From contig JAFDZC010000001.1 in the NCBI GenBank assembly GCA_018267095.1, forward strand, positions 62,001-126,000: a DNA stretch of 64,000 nucleotides, given 5' to 3'. Source of the stretch: Bacteroidota bacterium (GTDB lineage Bacteria > Bacteroidota > Bacteroidia > Flavobacteriales > Flavobacteriaceae). Every line of letters begins with the position of its first letter. The first letter of the stretch is position 1. The translations under genes and the position numbers were made by a program. Positions 34,620-43,339 of this stretch are shown here, one piece after another. The notes beneath the pieces are model-generated. The model had not been told where the DNA came from. It ran no database searches and saw nothing but the letters and a program-made list of their open reading frames with translations.

Positions 34620-35288
34620 TTATTCTTCAGCGCAAAGCCAATTGATATCGTCAATCAGACGTTTGATTTCTTCTTTTTTGGTGCCGTCGTAAAAGCCACG
34701 AACGCGTCGTTTGGTATCGACCAGAACAAAATTCTCGGTGTGTACCATGTCGTATAGTTCTGAAGGTTTGCCCAATTTGACCGCTAAATAAGATTTGCGT
34801 GCCATCGAGTAAATATCTTTTTTATCACCGGTCACCAGATTCCATTTGGTATCAACCACGCCTTTTTCGATGGCATATTTTTTAAGCACCGGAACACTGT
34901 CTACATCCGGCATAACGGTATGCGACAAAATCATCACGTTTGGGTTATTCAAAAAAGCCTTCTGTACATCAACCATATTGCGGGTCATTATCGGACAAAT
35001 CGAACCACAAGTCGTAAAGAAAAAATCGGCGACATAAATTTTGCCTTCGTAGTCTTTTTGGGTGATGGTTTTGCCGTTTTGATTGGTGAATGAAAAATCG
35101 GCAATCGTGTGATATTTTTTGACATACTGAACGGTACTATCGACCATTTCAGGGTTTACATCCGCAGGATTGTATATAGGAAGAGATTTTTTGGGTTTGA
35201 GTGCCTGATAAAAAAGCGCAATACAAATGACCGATATGACCGCCATGATTCCGAAGAAAATTCGAAAACTTTTAAAGAATTCAAGCAT
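34620..35288 (-). CDS. SCO1/SenC-family copper chaperone
   Basis: Members help deliver copper to cytochrome c oxidase. The 222-residue protein is anchored by an N-terminal membrane segment (FGIMAVISVICIALFYQAL). The thioredoxin-fold copper motif is CGSICPIM, C-x3-CP, and the distal histidine lies in MVHTENFVLVDT. It is a single gene upstream of the feo operon on the same strand; a -7-like TACTTTTG lies at 35305-35312. Copper-linked function is inferred from the motif. Confidence 0.9.
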   Translation of the reverse strand: MLEFFKSFRIFFGIMAVISVICIALFYQALKPKKSLPIYNPADVNPEMVDSTVQYVKKYHTIADFSFTNQNGKTITQKDYEGKIYVADFFFTTCGSICPIMTRNMVDVQKAFLNNPNVMILSHTVMPDVDSVPVLKKYAIEKGVVDTKWNLVTGDKKDIYSMARKSYLAVKLGKPSELYDMVHTENFVLVDTKRRVRGFYDGTKKEEIKRLIDDINWLCAEE

Positions 35289-35378
35289 GTTTTAAAATTT
35301 GTAACAAAAGTATAAAAACCCGACTTATGCCCATTTAAAAAAATGAATAGATTTGCAACCGTAACCAAACTTTAGATA

Positions 35379-37445
35379 ATGAAAAAGCATACCCAAAAAA
35401 CCCTGTTGCTACTTACTTGCGGACTTTTAAGTTGGCAAGCTTCACAGGCGCAACAAGCCCCAAAAACCAAACCGGGCATCAACCTCGATAACTTTGATAA
35501 AAAAACACGCCCGAACGATGATTTTTATCGATATGTCAATGGAGCATGGTTAGATAAAACGCAAATTCCCAACGACAAAACTTCTTGGGGTTCGTTTGAA
35601 GAGCTCTATGAAAACACCAATAAGGATGTCGCAAAAATCCTCAAAGAAGCTTCGTCAAATCCTTCGTATAAATCCAATACTGATGAAGGAAAAGCCATTG
35701 CTTTGTACAAAACCATTATGGATTCTGTGGCTCGTAACAAAGCAGGCATTGAGCCATTGAAGCCATATTTGGCCAAAATTAATGCAATCAAAAACGTACA
35801 GGATTTGCAAAACTTCATCATTGAAATGCAACCCGAAGGCGGAGCCGGTTTTTTTGGTATTGCCATTGGCGCTGATGATAAAGACAGCAATAAAAACTCA
35901 ATTAACTTAATGCCCGGAAAACTGGGCTTGCCTGATCGCGATTACTACGTTTCAAAAGATAAGGATTCACAAGAGAAACGCGAGAAATATGTTGCGCACA
36001 TAGCCAGAATGTTGGCGTTTCTCAATAAAGAATCAGACAAGAATACATTGGCTGAAGCGCAAAGCATTTTAGAAATCGAAACGGCTATGTCTGAGCCCAG
36101 ACTAGACAGAGTTGAACGTCGCGATGCGCGCAAGCAATACAATCCGATGACTTTGGAAGAAATTCAAAAAATGACTCCGGCCATTGATTGGAAAAATTAT
36201 TTTACCAAATTAGGGATTACCAAAGTCGATCAAGTAATTGTAACGCAACCGCGTTATATGCAAGCTTTGCAAAACATTCTGACTGCCAACAAAGTTGATC
36301 AATGGAAAGCGTATTTGCGTTGGACACTACTTAATCGAACAGCCAATCAGTTGGCAGAAAACATTGGAAATGCCAATTTTGAATTTTACGGAAAAACACT
36401 CAACGGTCTATTGCAAAGACGACCATTAGATGAACGCGCCTTACAAACAGTGAACGGTTCAATTGGTGAGGCTTTGGGGAAATTATATGTACAGCAAATG
36501 TTTCCGGCCGAGGCTAAAGTAAAAGCGGGGCGTATGATTAAAAATATCATCAAAGCTTATCAAGGCAGAATTGCTAAGCTTGATTGGATGTCACAAGCTA
36601 CCAAAGTAAAAGCCATCGAAAAACTCAACAAAATGACCATCAAAATCGGTTATCCTGATAAATGGGAAGATTATTCTACCTTGAGTATCGGTTCAGCTGA
36701 TGAAGGTGGAAGCTATTTCAACAATATGCGCAGTTTATCTAAATGGGAATTCCGCAAAGATGTCAACAAATTAGGAAAACCCGTTGACAAAACCGAATGG
36801 CTCATGGCTCCGCAATCGGTCAATGCTTATTACAATCCATCGTACAATGAAATTGTATTTCCGGCGGCTATTTTGCAACCTCCTTTTTATGATTATCGTG
36901 TAGATGAAGCCCTCAATTACGGAGGAATCGGAGCTGTTATTGGTCATGAAATCTCCCACGGATTTGACGATTCAGGAGCTCGATTTGATGCCAACGGAAA
37001 TTTGGTCGATTGGTGGACTGAGCAAGATTTGAAACAATTTACGGCTTTGGGTGAAGCTTTAGCTACCCAATACAGCGCACTTGAGCCACTTCCGGGAGTT
37101 CACGTAGACGGAAAATTTACTTTGGGCGAGAATATTGGAGATTTGGGGGGCGTTAATGCTGCTTACGACGGTTTACAACTATATCTCAAAGAAGTTCAAA
37201 ACAAGTCAGAGTTGATTGATGGTTTTACACCGGAACAAAGATTCTTTCTTTCGTGGGCGACGATTTGGCGTTCAAAATCAAGAGATGAAGCCGTAAAAAG
37301 TCAAGTAAAAACTGATCCACACTCTCCAGAACAATACCGCGGTTATGTGCCGCTTACCAATGTGGATGCTTTTTATGAAGCCTTCAACATCAAGCCCGGA
37401 GATAAAATGTATATCGCACCTGATAAACGAGTAAAAATCTGGTAA
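35379..37445 (+). CDS. M13-family metallopeptidase (neprilysin-like), secreted
   Basis: The 688-residue protein has signal peptide MKKHTQKTLLLLTCGLLSW ending near SQAQ. The zinc motif HEISH (residues 523-527) with the downstream glutamate in GENIGDLGG and the conserved NAYYNPSYNEIVFPAAILQ region identify peptidase family M13. It probably degrades oligopeptides in the periplasm or outside. A -7-like TAGATTTG lies at 35348-35355, and a strong terminator follows. Confidence 0.94.
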   Translation: MKKHTQKTLLLLTCGLLSWQASQAQQAPKTKPGINLDNFDKKTRPNDDFYRYVNGAWLDKTQIPNDKTSWGSFEELYENTNKDVAKILKEASSNPSYKSNTDEGKAIALYKTIMDSVARNKAGIEPLKPYLAKINAIKNVQDLQNFIIEMQPEGGAGFFGIAIGADDKDSNKNSINLMPGKLGLPDRDYYVSKDKDSQEKREKYVAHIARMLAFLNKESDKNTLAEAQSILEIETAMSEPRLDRVERRDARKQYNPMTLEEIQKMTPAIDWKNYFTKLGITKVDQVIVTQPRYMQALQNILTANKVDQWKAYLRWTLLNRTANQLAENIGNANFEFYGKTLNGLLQRRPLDERALQTVNGSIGEALGKLYVQQMFPAEAKVKAGRMIKNIIKAYQGRIAKLDWMSQATKVKAIEKLNKMTIKIGYPDKWEDYSTLSIGSADEGGSYFNNMRSLSKWEFRKDVNKLGKPVDKTEWLMAPQSVNAYYNPSYNEIVFPAAILQPPFYDYRVDEALNYGGIGAVIGHEISHGFDDSGARFDANGNLVDWWTEQDLKQFTALGEALATQYSALEPLPGVHVDGKFTLGENIGDLGGVNAAYDGLQLYLKEVQNKSELIDGFTPEQRFFLSWATIWRSKSRDEAVKSQVKTDPHSPEQYRGYVPLTNVDAFYEAFNIKPGDKMYIAPDKRVKIW

Positions 37446-37453
37446 CCAAATAG

Positions 37454-37480
37454 CCCCGGCCTTAAAACCGGGGTTTTTTT
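37454..37480. terminator. Terminator after the M13 peptidase gene
   Basis: CCCCGG (37454-37459) pairs with CCGGGG (37468-37473) and is followed by seven T. It lies nine bases after the stop and overlaps the end of the convergent gene. Confidence 0.85.
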
Positions 37481-38408
37481 ATGCTTTCTTTTTTTGTTTG
37501 CGCAATGAATGATTTACGGTGTAGAGCCCGATGAGGATAATAATACCGCCGAAAATAATTGAAAAAGTCAACGGCTCGTCAAACAACATTGCTCCTAAAA
37601 TTACGGCTACAATTGGATTGATATAGGCATATATGCTGTTAATTTCGGCCGGAAGATTCTGCAAAGCATAAATAAAAGCAGCAAAAGTAAGCAATGAACC
37701 CACGATGACTAAATAAGCAATTGACCACCACGAAACAGCCGGAATTTCACCCAGAGGAATAGTTGTTCCGGTTGCTCCGATCACTGAAAACAAGAATATA
37801 CTCGAGATTAACATCTGTAATCCTAAACTAAAATATGGATTAAAACTAGCAGCTTTTTTTTTGGTGTATAACATTCCAAAAGCCCAAGTAAAAGTGGCTG
37901 TGAGCGATAATAAAATTCCAAATCGAAAATCAGGTCGTAAGAAATCTTTTAAGTGTTCTGCAAAAACAATACAAACTCCTCCAAAACAAACCAGCATTCC
38001 TAAAATAGACAAACGCGCTAATTTTTCTCCGCGAAACAAACTAATGAGCACCACCCAAATCGGAAATATCGCTCCGAGAATAGCGCCCAATCCGCTGCTG
38101 ATGTATTTAACACCCCAAGTACTGAGCCCGTTGCTCAGCACAAAATTAAGTAACGCCAATATCAGAATGGTTTTCCATTGTTTGACTTTAGGCCAAGGTT
38201 CTTTCTTTAAGACAAAAAACAGCACATAAGCCAACCCGCCCAAAAACTGTCTGATGGCCACGAGTTGCATGGCCGGCATATGTTGGACACCTTCTTTTGA
38301 GGCAATCCAAGTAGTGCCCCAAAAAAAACTGACCCAGCACAAAGCCAGAATCGGAAGTCCAATGTGATTGACTTTTTGATGGATAGCACTTTGAATTTTC
38401 TGTTTCAA
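37479..38408 (-). CDS. EamA/DMT-family transporter
   Basis: The 309-residue inner-membrane protein has ten predicted membrane helices arranged as two EamA repeats. Characteristic segments are WVSFFWGTTWIASKEGVQHM in the first helix and AYLVIVGSLLTFAAFIYALQ with INPIVAVILGAMLFDEPLT near the end. Family members export metabolites such as amino acids; the substrate cannot be told. It starts one base before the preceding epimerase gene's stop region and is likely in one operon with it. Confidence 0.88.
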   Translation of the reverse strand: MKQKIQSAIHQKVNHIGLPILALCWVSFFWGTTWIASKEGVQHMPAMQLVAIRQFLGGLAYVLFFVLKKEPWPKVKQWKTILILALLNFVLSNGLSTWGVKYISSGLGAILGAIFPIWVVLISLFRGEKLARLSILGMLVCFGGVCIVFAEHLKDFLRPDFRFGILLSLTATFTWAFGMLYTKKKAASFNPYFSLGLQMLISSIFLFSVIGATGTTIPLGEIPAVSWWSIAYLVIVGSLLTFAAFIYALQNLPAEINSIYAYINPIVAVILGAMLFDEPLTFSIIFGGIIILIGLYTVNHSLRKQKKKA

Positions 38409-38409
38409 A

Positions 38410-39213
38410 TTACAATTCTGGTTTTAAAAAAGTATAACCTAATTGAGCACTGAGTTTTTGACTGTTGATTGTTTTTCCGATAAAGCAATCGTTGGTATTA
38501 AAGATAGGAATGGGCAAATTTAATTCAATTGCTTTTTGAGTATAATACGCTTCACGCGTCGGGTGAAAAGCAGACACACCGTGCAAAACTTCACCGCAGA
38601 AATCACCTTGAATAACAGCTGAAATAATTCCGATGCAATCTTCTAAATGGATCAAATTCACAACTGATTTGGGCGCGGGAATTCCGGTTCTTCCTGAAAG
38701 GAATTTTACCGGATGTCGGTCGTTTCCAATAAGCCCGCCAAATCTGATAATGGTGGTTTTGGCCGAAGCAATATTTTGAAAAATTTGCTCTACTTGATAT
38801 AAAGCTTGACCATTTTCAGCATCTGGATTTGGAACATCTGCTTCAGTAAAAGTTTGATGAATATCTTGAAAAACGGAAGTCGAACTCACCAAAATTATTT
38901 TCTGGATGCCGCTTTGCTCAATTTGCGCACAAAGTTTTTGCATAGAAGCAACAAAATTCGCGGAACCATTTTTTTTCATCGCCGGCGGAATATTCACCAA
39001 CAGCCAATCAGCGTTTTCAATAAAACCGTCCCAATCGCCAACAACACCAGTAGCCTCGGTTTTAATCAGCCATGAATGAATGCCCTCTTGTTTGAGTTGG
39101 TTTAATTTTTCTTCGGTGGTTGTAGAGCCGTTTACTCGAAAACCTTCAGACAGCAGTTTCACCGCCAACGGTCTTCCGAGCCATCCGCAACCTAAAATGC
39201 TGATTGATTTCAT
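38410..39213 (-). CDS. NAD(P)-binding epimerase-like protein, YeeZ type
   Basis: The 267-residue Rossmann-fold protein begins ISILGCGWLGRPLAVKLLSE, a G-x-G-x2-G nucleotide motif, and has IILVSSTSVF and RFGGLIGNDRHPVKFLSG typical of the extended short-chain reductase group that includes YeeZ. The catalytic Tyr-x3-Lys motif is not clearly present. The reaction is unknown. It lies between the EamA gene and the M28 peptidase gene on the same strand with very short gaps. Confidence 0.8.
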   Translation of the reverse strand: MKSISILGCGWLGRPLAVKLLSEGFRVNGSTTTEEKLNQLKQEGIHSWLIKTEATGVVGDWDGFIENADWLLVNIPPAMKKNGSANFVASMQKLCAQIEQSGIQKIILVSSTSVFQDIHQTFTEADVPNPDAENGQALYQVEQIFQNIASAKTTIIRFGGLIGNDRHPVKFLSGRTGIPAPKSVVNLIHLEDCIGIISAVIQGDFCGEVLHGVSAFHPTREAYYTQKAIELNLPIPIFNTNDCFIGKTINSQKLSAQLGYTFLKPEL

Positions 39214-39221
39214 GAGTTACC

Positions 39222-41612
39222 TTAATGTTGCTCCGTTGTATCTCGTACTGTTTTAAGTGAATCTTGTACGATTTTCGGGCGTAAAGGTAGGGCAAATTTC
39301 TGGGGTGATACCAGAGCCGTTGGTTTAATTTTTTGATGAATCATGACGGCATCGGTCAAAACAAAAGGCATCGGCATCATGTTTTTTTCTCTTTTCTGGA
39401 TGCCAAAGGCGGGATGTTTGAGCAAGTCAAAAGAACTTTCAATGAGTTCCATATGGAGCACCTCTTGGGCTACAACATCAAAAGCAAGTTCTAAAGGTTG
39501 ATTGTCGACTACATAATAACTCAAAATCCGCGCGTTGTTGCGTTCATATAAAGTACCTTTTTGTCCTATTCTACTGACTCCGTTGGTTCTTAAATGATAT
39601 AGTTGCACTTTTTCGGGAGCAAAAACATCGTAGCGATTGACTTTTCGGTTCGGACTAATTTTGATTTGCAGATATCTACGTCCTTGAGCAGTAGAATCTT
39701 TTAAAAACTCAATGGTTGGTCCCGGGATATTCTTGTTCGGAGCCGGAGCAGCATAAGTAAAATCGGCTTCGTATTTGCTGAAGAGATGTTGCGTATTGAG
39801 CACTTCGGCTTTTGCTGGATTTTGACCCAAATAAGTCTGTGTCCATGAATCGAGATTGCGGTCGTACGTGCCCCAATAAGTGCGATGTTTTTCTTGATCT
39901 TGCCAATAAACCAGCGAATTGGGTTTGGCGCGATTAATCTTGTAATCAGATAAGGTATGCGCCCAGCCGAAAAAAACCAAAGAAATCAACAAAAAGAAAC
40001 CCGCCCAGCGTATTTTTTTCTGATAAATGGTCAGTAAGGGTAGCAAGATTCCAAAGAGCAACATCAATAAAACAGAGCTCCCGGCCAACATTTTTAAGCC
40101 TAAACCTACGGGAAACTGCGCAATGAGCGGCACCAAGATCCACAAGACCGGAACAATCAATAAGGCATTAACAATCGAATGCGTTTTTTGAGTAAGAACA
40201 AAATAAGCCAGCATCAACAATCCGCAAAAAGTTGGAATAATCAAAAATCCAGCTCCAGGTAAATAAAAGGCCAACAGAAGGTTGATGAGAATCCAAAACC
40301 CAAGCGGAGCAATACTTTGATTCAAATGTTGTCCGACCGATTTTGTTCTGAAATAAAACAACATCGCTGCAGCAAGACTTAAAAAGGTAAAAGCAATCAT
40401 GTAATAATGGCCATTGTAGGTAAAACCTTGCTGAATGTCTTGATATTGCGGATACAATTTGAGCAATCCTTGCCATGCCAAATAATTCATTCCGCCCACC
40501 ACGAGTAGCAACAAGATGAATTTTAGAAAACCTTTCCCGATTTCGCGACCGTTTAGAACGCGTTTGCCCAGTCCAATAAAAACCAACAGAACCAATAATC
40601 CGAGCGCGCCCAAAGCCAAAGGAATATTCCACGAAAAAGGATAGCTGAACATGCCCATCGGGGTATTGAAATAAACCAAATCCGAAGCCGAGTTCAGCTG
40701 GGTTAAGTCAGCATTTGAAAAATAGTTTAAAAGCGGCATCAAATAACTGCCTTGATGCTCGATGGTTTGTGGAGAAATATTTTCAAATGAATCTTGTGCG
40801 GTATGATAATTAAAATGATGGTCAATGTAGGCAAAATTGAACCCTTGTATTTTTCCTTGCTCTCTAAAAACGGTCAAATCAGTATCGTTGGGCAGCATCT
40901 TATAAATGCTGTACATCAAGGAATTGGTCACCGGATAGGTCGGATTGGCCTGAATAAAATGATCTACCATGGCCGCATTTCCATGGTTTACTTCCATGAG
41001 CATATAGCTTGGACCTGCGCTTCCTCGAGCTTCAAAATTAATGGCTAGTCCTACTTCTTTGGCCCATTTGTGTTGGGTGACAAACAGAGCCGCACCGTTG
41101 AGACCGAGTTCTTCAGCATCGGTAAAGAGAATAATGAAGTCATTTTTGTGCTTGGTTTTTTGATGCAGAAATGCGCGCAATCCTTCCAAAATAGTGGCAA
41201 CACCCGAGGCGTCATCACTTGCGCCTAATGAATATGAATGAGGAGCGCTGTCATAATGCGATAAAAGCAACAAAGATTTTGAGGAATCTGAACCCGGAAT
41301 TCGAGCTAAAATATTTTTAGAGGAAACTAAATTGCCCCATTCGGTGAGCGTTGTTCCCTGTTGAATTTGTGGATGAAGTCCCAGTTTTTTGAGTTCACTG
41401 ATTATATATTGGGCAACTACGGCATGATTTTCTGAGCCTACAAAATGAGGCTTTTGAGCCATGTTGTTGATGTGTTCAAGGGCTTTAGCGGTAGAAAATT
41501 CGTTGAGGTTAGTAGAACTCGAGGCCCACCTGGGCATTTGAGTCAAATACATCACAATTAAGAGTGAGGCGATCCAGAAAGTTGCCCACAGAGATGCATA
41601 GTTTTTTTTCAT
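39222..41612 (-). CDS. Membrane-bound M28-family metallopeptidase
   Basis: A 796-residue protein with an N-terminal membrane segment, a luminal M28 aminopeptidase domain and a long polytopic C-terminal half of about eight helices ending in a soluble domain. Zinc ligands are visible in LLLSHYDSAPHS, SLGASDDASGVATILEG, LFTDAEELGLNGA and NYHTAQDSFENIS. The architecture is like endoplasmic-reticulum metallopeptidase 1. It probably trims peptides in the periplasm. It is likely the first gene of a three-gene minus-strand operon. Confidence 0.9.
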   Translation of the reverse strand: MKKNYASLWATFWIASLLIVMYLTQMPRWASSSTNLNEFSTAKALEHINNMAQKPHFVGSENHAVVAQYIISELKKLGLHPQIQQGTTLTEWGNLVSSKNILARIPGSDSSKSLLLLSHYDSAPHSYSLGASDDASGVATILEGLRAFLHQKTKHKNDFIILFTDAEELGLNGAALFVTQHKWAKEVGLAINFEARGSAGPSYMLMEVNHGNAAMVDHFIQANPTYPVTNSLMYSIYKMLPNDTDLTVFREQGKIQGFNFAYIDHHFNYHTAQDSFENISPQTIEHQGSYLMPLLNYFSNADLTQLNSASDLVYFNTPMGMFSYPFSWNIPLALGALGLLVLLVFIGLGKRVLNGREIGKGFLKFILLLLVVGGMNYLAWQGLLKLYPQYQDIQQGFTYNGHYYMIAFTFLSLAAAMLFYFRTKSVGQHLNQSIAPLGFWILINLLLAFYLPGAGFLIIPTFCGLLMLAYFVLTQKTHSIVNALLIVPVLWILVPLIAQFPVGLGLKMLAGSSVLLMLLFGILLPLLTIYQKKIRWAGFFLLISLVFFGWAHTLSDYKINRAKPNSLVYWQDQEKHRTYWGTYDRNLDSWTQTYLGQNPAKAEVLNTQHLFSKYEADFTYAAPAPNKNIPGPTIEFLKDSTAQGRRYLQIKISPNRKVNRYDVFAPEKVQLYHLRTNGVSRIGQKGTLYERNNARILSYYVVDNQPLELAFDVVAQEVLHMELIESSFDLLKHPAFGIQKREKNMMPMPFVLTDAVMIHQKIKPTALVSPQKFALPLRPKIVQDSLKTVRDTTEQH

Positions 41613-41617
41613 ATCGG

Positions 41618-41968
41618 TTAAGTTTTTCGGGTTGTTTGAAACAACTTCAGCCAGCCGTTTTTCAAGGGAATATATCCTTGATCATAGACAAAAAAAGTGT
41701 AGCCTTTCTTGGTTTGTTGTCCTCCGGTAAAAAACGAAAAATCAAATCCTTTCTCGATGAGTTTGGTCCGGCTAATTTTGTTTTTTCCTTGAGGATTATT
41801 CTCTAACAATAACCGATAGTTTTTCCGAAGCTGATGGTTGATATTGCGCATCAGGTTGTTGGCGTCTTTGTTGATTCGGTTGTTGTAGCTGTTGCGACAT
41901 CCATCACTACAAAATTTTTTGTCATCACGACCGATGACTCTTTCGTGGCATTCTAAACAAGTTTTCAT
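41618..41968 (-). CDS. Small zinc-ribbon protein
   Basis: The ATG at 41968 gives 116 residues beginning MKTCLECHERVIGRDDKKFC. CLEC and CSDGC form a treble-clef type zinc ribbon in the first 30 residues; the rest is basic and ends in a beta-rich segment (GYTFFVYDQGYIPLKNGW). It resembles DUF2116-type zinc-ribbon proteins of Bacteroidota and has no known function. It is four bases upstream of the M28 peptidase gene and divergent from ssb. Confidence 0.75.
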   Translation of the reverse strand: MKTCLECHERVIGRDDKKFCSDGCRNSYNNRINKDANNLMRNINHQLRKNYRLLLENNPQGKNKISRTKLIEKGFDFSFFTGGQQTKKGYTFFVYDQGYIPLKNGWLKLFQTTRKT

Positions 41969-42226
41969 GGCATATAAATAAATTGCTCTCTCAAACTGCC
42001 GGGGCCATTGATACAACTGCGCTGAGGCAGCTACCAAAAACAGTTTCTAAGAGTTTTAGGCTCAGTCAAATGTAAGAATAAATTTCTTTTGACAAACAAT
42101 TGCAAACGGCTACAAACGAAAATAAACGCTTAACAACCGAATCATTTCGAAACAATAATTCAACTTTGGCAACACAGTTCTCAAAGGGCTGAAATATGCT
42201 ATAATAACTTTAAATTTTTACACGCC
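41969..42226. promoter_or_regulatory. Divergent intergenic region upstream of ssb
   Basis: This 258-base AT-rich region separates the zinc-ribbon gene and ssb. TAACTTTA at 42204-42211 resembles a -7 element, and the leader TTTACACGCC directly before the ssb ATG recurs in front of the exonuclease gene at 11320-11329. I saw no operator or RNA gene. Confidence 0.3.
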
Positions 42227-42559
42227 ATGAATGCATTAAGAAACAGAGTCCAATTAATTGGCAACATCGGAAACGATCCTGAAATTATGACTTTAGATTC
42301 AGGAAAGAAAAGAGCTAAGTTTACTTTAGCCACCAATGAAAACTACAAAAATGACAAAGGAGAAAAAGTCACCGAAACCCAATGGCATCATTTAATTGCT
42401 TGGGGAAAATCGGCTGAAATCATCGAAAAATACACCTCAAAAGGAACGCAGATCGCTGTTGAAGGCAAACTCACACATCGAAGTTATGATGACAAAAACG
42501 GTGAAAAAAAGTATATCACTGAAGTCGTGCTAAACGACATGCTGCTGTTGGGTAAATAA
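42227..42559 (+). CDS. ssb: Single-stranded DNA-binding protein, short form
   Basis: The 110-residue protein is a bare OB-fold: NRVQLIGNIGNDPEI, TLATNENYKNDKGEKVTET, WHHLIAWGKSAEIIEKY and KGTQIAVEGKLTHRSY are the standard motifs. It stops just after the fold and lacks the linker and acidic DDDIPF-type tip that recruits repair and replication partners. It is therefore likely a second, specialised SSB, with the full-length paralogue elsewhere in the genome. Confidence 0.93.
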   Translation: MNALRNRVQLIGNIGNDPEIMTLDSGKKRAKFTLATNENYKNDKGEKVTETQWHHLIAWGKSAEIIEKYTSKGTQIAVEGKLTHRSYDDKNGEKKYITEVVLNDMLLLGK

Positions 42560-42596
42560 AACACTTTTTGATGACTTGAATTTTATAAAAATTGGG

Positions 42597-43289
42597 TTAT
42601 AAAAGGTCAAGGACATCAGTAATTTTCTCAAGCGTTTTGAAGTTTGGGTGTTCTACTTTATGGTGAATTTTTTCGTGCTCCCAAGTTGTGTGAAACGGAA
42701 TGTGAACGGCATAACCACCAATAGCCAAAACCGGTAAAACATCTGATTTGAGTGAGTTTCCAATCATAAAAAATTCATGAGGCTCAATTTCAAGGCGCTT
42801 GAGTAATTTCTGGTAATTGATTTCTTGTTTGTCAGCCATGACTTCAATGTGGTGAAAATAGGGCCCTAAACCTGAGTCGTGCAATTTGCGTTGTTGGTCT
42901 TTTAGATCACCTTTGGTCGCTACGATGAGTTTGTATTTTCCTTCGAGTGCTTTGAGTGTATCTTCAACACCGTCGAGTAATTCTATTGGTTTTTGGAGTA
43001 GTTCTTTGCCGTATTCAATAATTTTCTCAACAATTTCTATTGAGATGGTATTGTTTGAAATCTTCATGGCGGCTTCAATCATTGACAGGATATAACCCTT
43101 GATTCCATAGCCGTAGAGGTTTAGATTAGCAATCTCAGTTTTGAATAATTCTTGTGATAAACCTTGTTGCGAGAGATAATCACTCATCAAAGCACAGAAC
43201 TTTTGTTCTGTTTCTTGAAAATAAGGTTCATTGACAAATAAAGTATCGTCAGCGTCAAAGGCGATTACTTTTAGTTTTTTCATTTCCAT
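42597..43289 (-). CDS. HAD-family hydrolase
   Basis: The 230-residue cytosolic phosphatase-like protein has motif I FDADDTLF with both aspartates (residues 12 and 14), IVATKGDLKDQQ for motif II, and FFMIGNSLKSDVLPVLAIGG for motifs III/IV, with a helical cap between. The family dephosphorylates small metabolites; the substrate is unknown. Translation may start at the second methionine, two codons downstream. Confidence 0.88.
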   Translation of the reverse strand: MEMKKLKVIAFDADDTLFVNEPYFQETEQKFCALMSDYLSQQGLSQELFKTEIANLNLYGYGIKGYILSMIEAAMKISNNTISIEIVEKIIEYGKELLQKPIELLDGVEDTLKALEGKYKLIVATKGDLKDQQRKLHDSGLGPYFHHIEVMADKQEINYQKLLKRLEIEPHEFFMIGNSLKSDVLPVLAIGGYAVHIPFHTTWEHEKIHHKVEHPNFKTLEKITDVLDLL

Positions 43290-43339
43290 AAATTGATTTT
43301 TATCTCTTTGAGGTTTTATAACAATATTATTTCAGATAG

